Source of the DNA: Microbacterium timonense
Lineage (GTDB): Bacteria > Actinomycetota > Actinomycetes > Actinomycetales > Microbacteriaceae
Assembly (NCBI RefSeq): GCF_900292075.1
Contig: NZ_OLMV01000005.1
Span: 215,073 to 279,072 of the forward strand
Direction: 5' to 3'
DNA length: 64,000 bases
In this document: one piece after another, positions 60,741-64,000 of the stretch
Layout of the letters: the number at the start of each line of letters is the position of its first letter
Numbering within the stretch: position 1 is the first letter of the stretch
The notes under the pieces: model-generated
Seen by the model: the letters and a program-made list of their open reading frames with translations, nothing else
What the model was told of the DNA's origin: nothing
The model's database searches: none
Program-made: the position numbers and the translations under genes

Positions 60741-61372
60741 CACGCGGCGGGGGGAGGGCCCGGTCGGCGCGGACGGCGGACGACGAGGTACGTCACCGCA
60801 CCGGCCGCCAGCACGCCGAGACCTACGAGCCAGGGGAGCCACGTATCCACGTCGGCGCCGGCCGCCTCCGCGGTGACCGATGGCGTCGAGGTGGGGGTCG
60901 GCTCCACGGTCGGACTGGGCGTGGCGGGCGTCGGCGTCGGCGCGAACTCGGTCGCGGCGTTCTCCGTCGGCGTCGGCTGCCCGGCCGGCGGCGTCGTCGG
61001 CTCGGGCTCTGTCGGTGTCGTGGGTTCCGGCTCCCCGGTCGGCGCTGGCTCGGCTGTAGCGGTCGGGCGCCCGGGGAGTGTCGGAAGCGCCGTCGGCAGC
61101 GCCGTGGGGAGGGCCGTCGGCAGCGCGGTGGGGAGAGCGCTCGGCAGCGCGGTAGGGAGAGCGCTCGGCAGGGCCGTGGGCAGACCGGTCGGCAACGCCG
61201 TCGGAAAGCTGCTGGGCAGCGATGTCGGCAGGGCTGTGGGAAGCGCGACAGTGCCGTTCCCGCACCCGGCGAGCAGCAATGCAGCGACGACGGCCGCGGC
61301 TCCGGCCGTGGCGCGGGTGCCGCGCCACGGACCACCACCTCGGCGCTGTCTGCCACTGAGCGGCTTCGGCAT
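60740..61372 (-). CDS. Pro/Thr-rich lipoprotein with PTAL repeats and C-terminal helix
   Basis: A 210-residue exported protein. A signal peptide ends in the lipobox LLLAGC (Cys near residue 37). About fourteen tetrapeptides of the P-(T/S)-(A/S/G)-L type follow, then a Pro/Thr/Glu-rich stalk, then a C-terminal membrane helix ([21 protein letters not shown]) with a basic tail. The protein is thus anchored at both ends or processed, and looks like a wall-spanning spacer. I recognise no catalytic domain. Confidence 0.7.
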   Translation of the reverse strand: MPKPLSGRQRRGGGPWRGTRATAGAAAVVAALLLAGCGNGTVALPTALPTSLPSSFPTALPTGLPTALPSALPTALPSALPTALPTALPTALPTALPTLPGRPTATAEPAPTGEPEPTTPTEPEPTTPPAGQPTPTENAATEFAPTPTPATPSPTVEPTPTSTPSVTAEAAGADVDTWLPWLVGLGVLAAGAVTYLVVRRPRRPGPPPAA

Positions 61373-61543
61373 CCGACTCCCCTTCCCGAACCTGCGCCGA
61401 TCGTAGGGCGGCGCCGAACTCCTGCCATCACGCGATCCGCGTGGTCCGGCGACGAAGTCCTCTCATGACGCTGCGTTTCACCATGTCGCGGTGTGTGTCG
61501 TCACGGCGTTCCGCACGCGCAGCGAGGCGACGAGCATGACCGC

Positions 61544-62404
61544 ATGGCCTCCCCACTCATCTCGCCGACCGAGCTCGCCGACCTCATCCGCGCGGGCAGC
61601 CCGCCGCGCATCCTGGACGTCCGGTGGCGCCTGGACCAGCCGGAGGGACGCCCGGCGTACCTCGAAGGGCATCTGCCCGGCGCCGTGTACGTCGACCTCG
61701 ACCACGAGCTGGCCCGTCGCGGCGATCCGCGCGAGGGGCGGCATCCGCTCCCGCCGCGTGAGCAGCTGCAGGCCGCCGCGCGGCGCTGGGGCATCCGCGC
61801 GGGAGACACCGTCGTCGCGTATGACGACGTGCACTCGGTCGCCGCCGCGCGCGCGTGGTGGGTGCTGACCCGATCGGGCCTGGCCGACGTGCGCGTGCTC
61901 GACGGCGGCCTGCGCGGCTGGCTGGCCGAGCGGCTGCCGCTGGAGACCGGCGACGTGCTGCCCCGTCCGCCCGGGGATGTCGTGCTCGACGAGATCAGCA
62001 CGGGTATCGCCGACATCGACGGTGTCGAGGAATGGCCCGACCACGGGCTGCTGCTGGATGTGCGGGCGCCCGAACGGTACCGCGGCGACAGCGAGCCTCT
62101 CGATCCCGTCGGCGGGCACATCCCCGGCGCGGTCAACCTGCCGACGACCGTGCACCTGACTGCCGGCAAGTTCCGCTCGGCCGACGAGATCCGCGCGGAG
62201 TTCGCGGCCGCAGGGGTGCGCGACGGCGTCGCGGTCGCCGCCTACTGCGGTTCGGGCATCGCCGCCACGCACACGGCGCTGGCCGGCGTGATCGCCGGCA
62301 TCGACGTCGTCGTGTACCCGGGCTCGTGGAGCCAGTGGTCGCGCTCACGGGGCCGGCTGGCGGCGGTCGGGCCCGCGCCCTCGCTGGACGTGGTGCCGGT
62401 ATGA
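61544..62404 (+). CDS. Thiosulfate/3-mercaptopyruvate sulfurtransferase (two rhodanese domains)
   Basis: A 286-residue protein with an inactive N-terminal rhodanese domain (RILDVRWRLDQPEG) and a catalytic C-terminal one with Cys235 in AAYCGSGIAATH, the active-site loop. It moves sulfane sulfur to cyanide or other acceptors. The ATG at 61544 starts the domain without an extra N-terminus. It overlaps the flavin monooxygenase gene by ATGA, so the pair may serve sulfur metabolism together. Confidence 0.9.
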   Translation: MASPLISPTELADLIRAGSPPRILDVRWRLDQPEGRPAYLEGHLPGAVYVDLDHELARRGDPREGRHPLPPREQLQAAARRWGIRAGDTVVAYDDVHSVAAARAWWVLTRSGLADVRVLDGGLRGWLAERLPLETGDVLPRPPGDVVLDEISTGIADIDGVEEWPDHGLLLDVRAPERYRGDSEPLDPVGGHIPGAVNLPTTVHLTAGKFRSADEIRAEFAAAGVRDGVAVAAYCGSGIAATHTALAGVIAGIDVVVYPGSWSQWSRSRGRLAAVGPAPSLDVVPV

Positions 62405-63804
62405 CCGCCCCGCTCATCGTGGGCGCCATGGTGCGCACGCTCGGCGCCTATCCGTCCGGGTGGCGGTACCCGGGCGCGCATCGCGACCCGCAGGCGGATG
62501 CCCCCGTCCTGCGCCGCATCGCACAGGTCGCCGAGGACGCCGGTCTCGACTACCTCTTCTTCGGCGATTGGCTCGCCACCGGACCTGACCTCGAGTTCCG
62601 CGACCCCTACCTGCTCGCCCGGATCGATCCGCTCAGCGCCGTGCTCTATCTCGCAGGGGTGACCGAACGCATCGGGCTGATCGCGACCGTCAACTCCACG
62701 TACGCGGACCCGTACGCGACGGCGCGGGCGACGGCATCCCTGGACGTCCTCACCGGGGGCCGGGCGGGCGTGAACCTCGTCACCGGTGCCGAGCCCCGCG
62801 CCGCGGCGAACCACGGCCGCGACGCCCACGCCGACAACGAGACGCGGTACGACCGCGCCGAGGAGTTCGTGCGAGCGCTGCGGCTGCTCTGGGAGTCGTG
62901 GGATGCCGACGCCTGGGTGGCCGACGCCGCGAGCGGGGTGCTCATCGATGCCGAGGGTCTGCGGCCGGCCGCCTTCGCCGGCGCCCAGGTGCGGGTCGAG
63001 GGCCCCCTGAACGTCGCCCGGCCCCCGCAATCGCATCCGCCCGTCGTGCACGCCGGCACCTCTGCGCGCTCGCGCGCGCTCGCCGCCACCGAGGCCGATC
63101 TCGCTCTCATCGCAGCCGGCGACCCGACGGTTGCCGCGACGGCGCGCGCGGAACTGCGGTCGCTCGCGGCGGCATCGGGTCGCGACCCCGACGACCTCAA
63201 GGTCATCGTGCCCGTCGTGCCGGTGGTGTCCGAGACGGATGCTGCCGCCCGCGCCATCGTCGACAGTCTGCTCCTGCTCGTGCCCATCGACGACGGCAGC
63301 CCGGCGCACGCTGTGCGGCCGGGCTTCCCCGGTAACCGGTCGCTCGCCTCGTTCCTCGACGTCGCGGGCGTCGATCCCGGCGACCCGGTGCGCGACTCCG
63401 CCGTCGACGACATCGTGCCCGCGGCCACGGCCGCCCGATTCGCCGACGCGGCCGCCCGCACGCTGGAAACGGTGCGCACACGAACCGGTCGCGACGTCGG
63501 GGGAGGGCATCCCGTGACCTGGCGGCACCTCATCGCCGCCCACGCCGTGCCCGCGAACTTCGTCGTCGGCGGTCCTGCTGTCATCGCCGACCACTTCGAG
63601 TCGTGGCGCGACGCCGGTGCTGCCGACGGGTTCAACGTGCTGTCCGCGTTCCAGCCGGCACAGTTCGAGGCCTTCACGAGCCTCGCGGTGCCCGAGCTGC
63701 GTCGTCGCGGCCTGATCGGCCGTACCGGTGACACGCTCCGCGAGCGCCTGGGACTCGGCGCTCCGCGCCTGGCCCGCGCGGCCGACACCGTCCCCGCCCG
63801 CTGA
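62401..63804 (+). CDS. LLM-class flavin-dependent monooxygenase, NtaA/SnaA/DszA type
   Basis: A 467-residue bacterial-luciferase-like TIM barrel. Landmarks of the NtaA clade: MVRTLGAYPSGWRYPGA, GLDYLFFGDW, ERIGLIATVNSTYADPYATARA, LTGGRAGVNLVTG, GRDAHADNETRYDRAEEFV and SGADGF-like GAADGFNVLS. Members oxidise organosulfur (DszA, SfnG) or aminopolycarboxylate (NtaA) substrates with FMNH2 from a partner reductase. Coupling to a sulfurtransferase hints at organosulfur use, which is inference. Confidence 0.85.
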   Translation: MTAPLIVGAMVRTLGAYPSGWRYPGAHRDPQADAPVLRRIAQVAEDAGLDYLFFGDWLATGPDLEFRDPYLLARIDPLSAVLYLAGVTERIGLIATVNSTYADPYATARATASLDVLTGGRAGVNLVTGAEPRAAANHGRDAHADNETRYDRAEEFVRALRLLWESWDADAWVADAASGVLIDAEGLRPAAFAGAQVRVEGPLNVARPPQSHPPVVHAGTSARSRALAATEADLALIAAGDPTVAATARAELRSLAAASGRDPDDLKVIVPVVPVVSETDAAARAIVDSLLLLVPIDDGSPAHAVRPGFPGNRSLASFLDVAGVDPGDPVRDSAVDDIVPAATAARFADAAARTLETVRTRTGRDVGGGHPVTWRHLIAAHAVPANFVVGGPAVIADHFESWRDAGAADGFNVLSAFQPAQFEAFTSLAVPELRRRGLIGRTGDTLRERLGLGAPRLARAADTVPAR

Positions 63805-63819
63805 GCGCCCAGGCATCCG

Positions 63820-64000
63820 TCCTCTTGTAACGACCCGGCCCTTTCGCAACACGACCCGGCCCTTCTGCAACGGCCCCACCGTCCTTCAACGACGACCTCC
63901 CGCCCTCCTTCAACAGGTCAACCGCACTTCTGCAACGACCCCCCACCGTCCTTCACGACGACCCCCCGCCCTCCTTTAACGAGCCCCGTCCTCCTTCAAC
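63820..64000. repeat. C-rich repeat region related to the array at 3.7-4.9 kb
   Basis: After the monooxygenase gene the window ends in degenerate repeats of the form CCTTCAACGACGACC and CTTCTGCAACGACCCCC. Two longer copies begin CCCCACCGTCCTTCA (about 63866 and 63939). TTCAACAGGTCAACCGCA (63909-63926) is identical over 18 bases to the 19-mer of the first array, 59 kb away. The minus strand has several G-runs. The region continues past the window. Confidence 0.85.

Noticed and set aside
60590..61468. Plus-strand Gly/Val-rich frame with GSAVGRAL repeats
   Set aside because: It is the complement of the PTAL-repeat lipoprotein, which has a proper signal peptide and lipobox.

Overview
The window is high-GC DNA with dense, often overlapping genes (ATGA, GTGA and TGATG junctions are common), GTG starts, and rare codons used mainly inside a recurring GGATGC/GCATCC word. 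Together with the gene families (Cfr-like methylase, HelR, DUF222/HNH, DUF2520-panC, class E-type LAXTG sorting signal, SipW/TasA-like secreted proteins) this points to an actinobacterium of the Microbacteriaceae, most likely Microbacterium or a close relative. I recognise no rRNA, tRNA, phage, insertion sequence or CRISPR array.

Layout. 1-3.6 kb: the end of a neutral-ceramidase-like gene, a DUF222/HNH nuclease and a methyltransferase. 3.7-4.9 kb: a 1.2-kb intergenic repeat array with five copies of a 68-nt hairpin and a 19-bp tandem tract; an 18-bp core of it returns at the very end of the window. 5.0-12.1 kb: a divergent sugar-catabolic locus. One arm holds a GH13_18 phosphorylase, a racemase-like protein, a YihT-like class I aldolase and an FGGY kinase. 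The other holds a DeoR regulator, OtnK and OtnC, with one good palindromic operator between the arms. 12.1-15.5 kb: a SnoaL-like protein, a D,D-carboxypeptidase and an FAD oxidoreductase.

15.7-28.3 kb is a second carbohydrate locus: a MalFG-type ABC importer with its binding protein, a frameshifted GH38-like mannosidase, a heterodimeric ABC exporter with a single consensus ATP site, and a GH2 beta-mannosidase. Near-identical LacI-type operators precede the importer and the GH2 gene, so they probably share a repressor encoded elsewhere. 28.3-31.6 kb is a likely antibiotic-resistance operon: a Cfr-type 23S rRNA methylase and an ABC-F protein behind a long structured leader with two small upstream reading frames.

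31.7-41.4 kb carries CorA, a prenyltransferase-fold protein, a MerR/esterase pair, an HtrA-like protease, an Imm-5-like protein, the RNA-polymerase-recycling ATPase HelR behind a rifamycin-associated element, and a MalT/LuxR regulator. 41.4-48.2 kb has a SHOCT/DUF6325/sulfatase cluster and the pantothenate genes (DUF2520, panC, panB). 48.3-53.9 kb has a YbdK-type ligase, an oxidoreductase/isomerase operon with a TetR gene and its palindrome, a PPOX protein and an FUSC-type protein. 53.9-58.3 kb is a SipW/TasA-like secretion cluster whose signal peptidase is fused to an LAXTG-anchored ectodomain, followed by YidC and DUF6412. 58.4-64 kb has a RecQ helicase with a phosphoribosyltransferase-like end, an AT-rich inverted repeat, a Pro-rich lipoprotein, a rhodanese, a flavin monooxygenase and the returning repeat.

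All assignments come from reading sequence motifs and from memory of the families. No database search was run.
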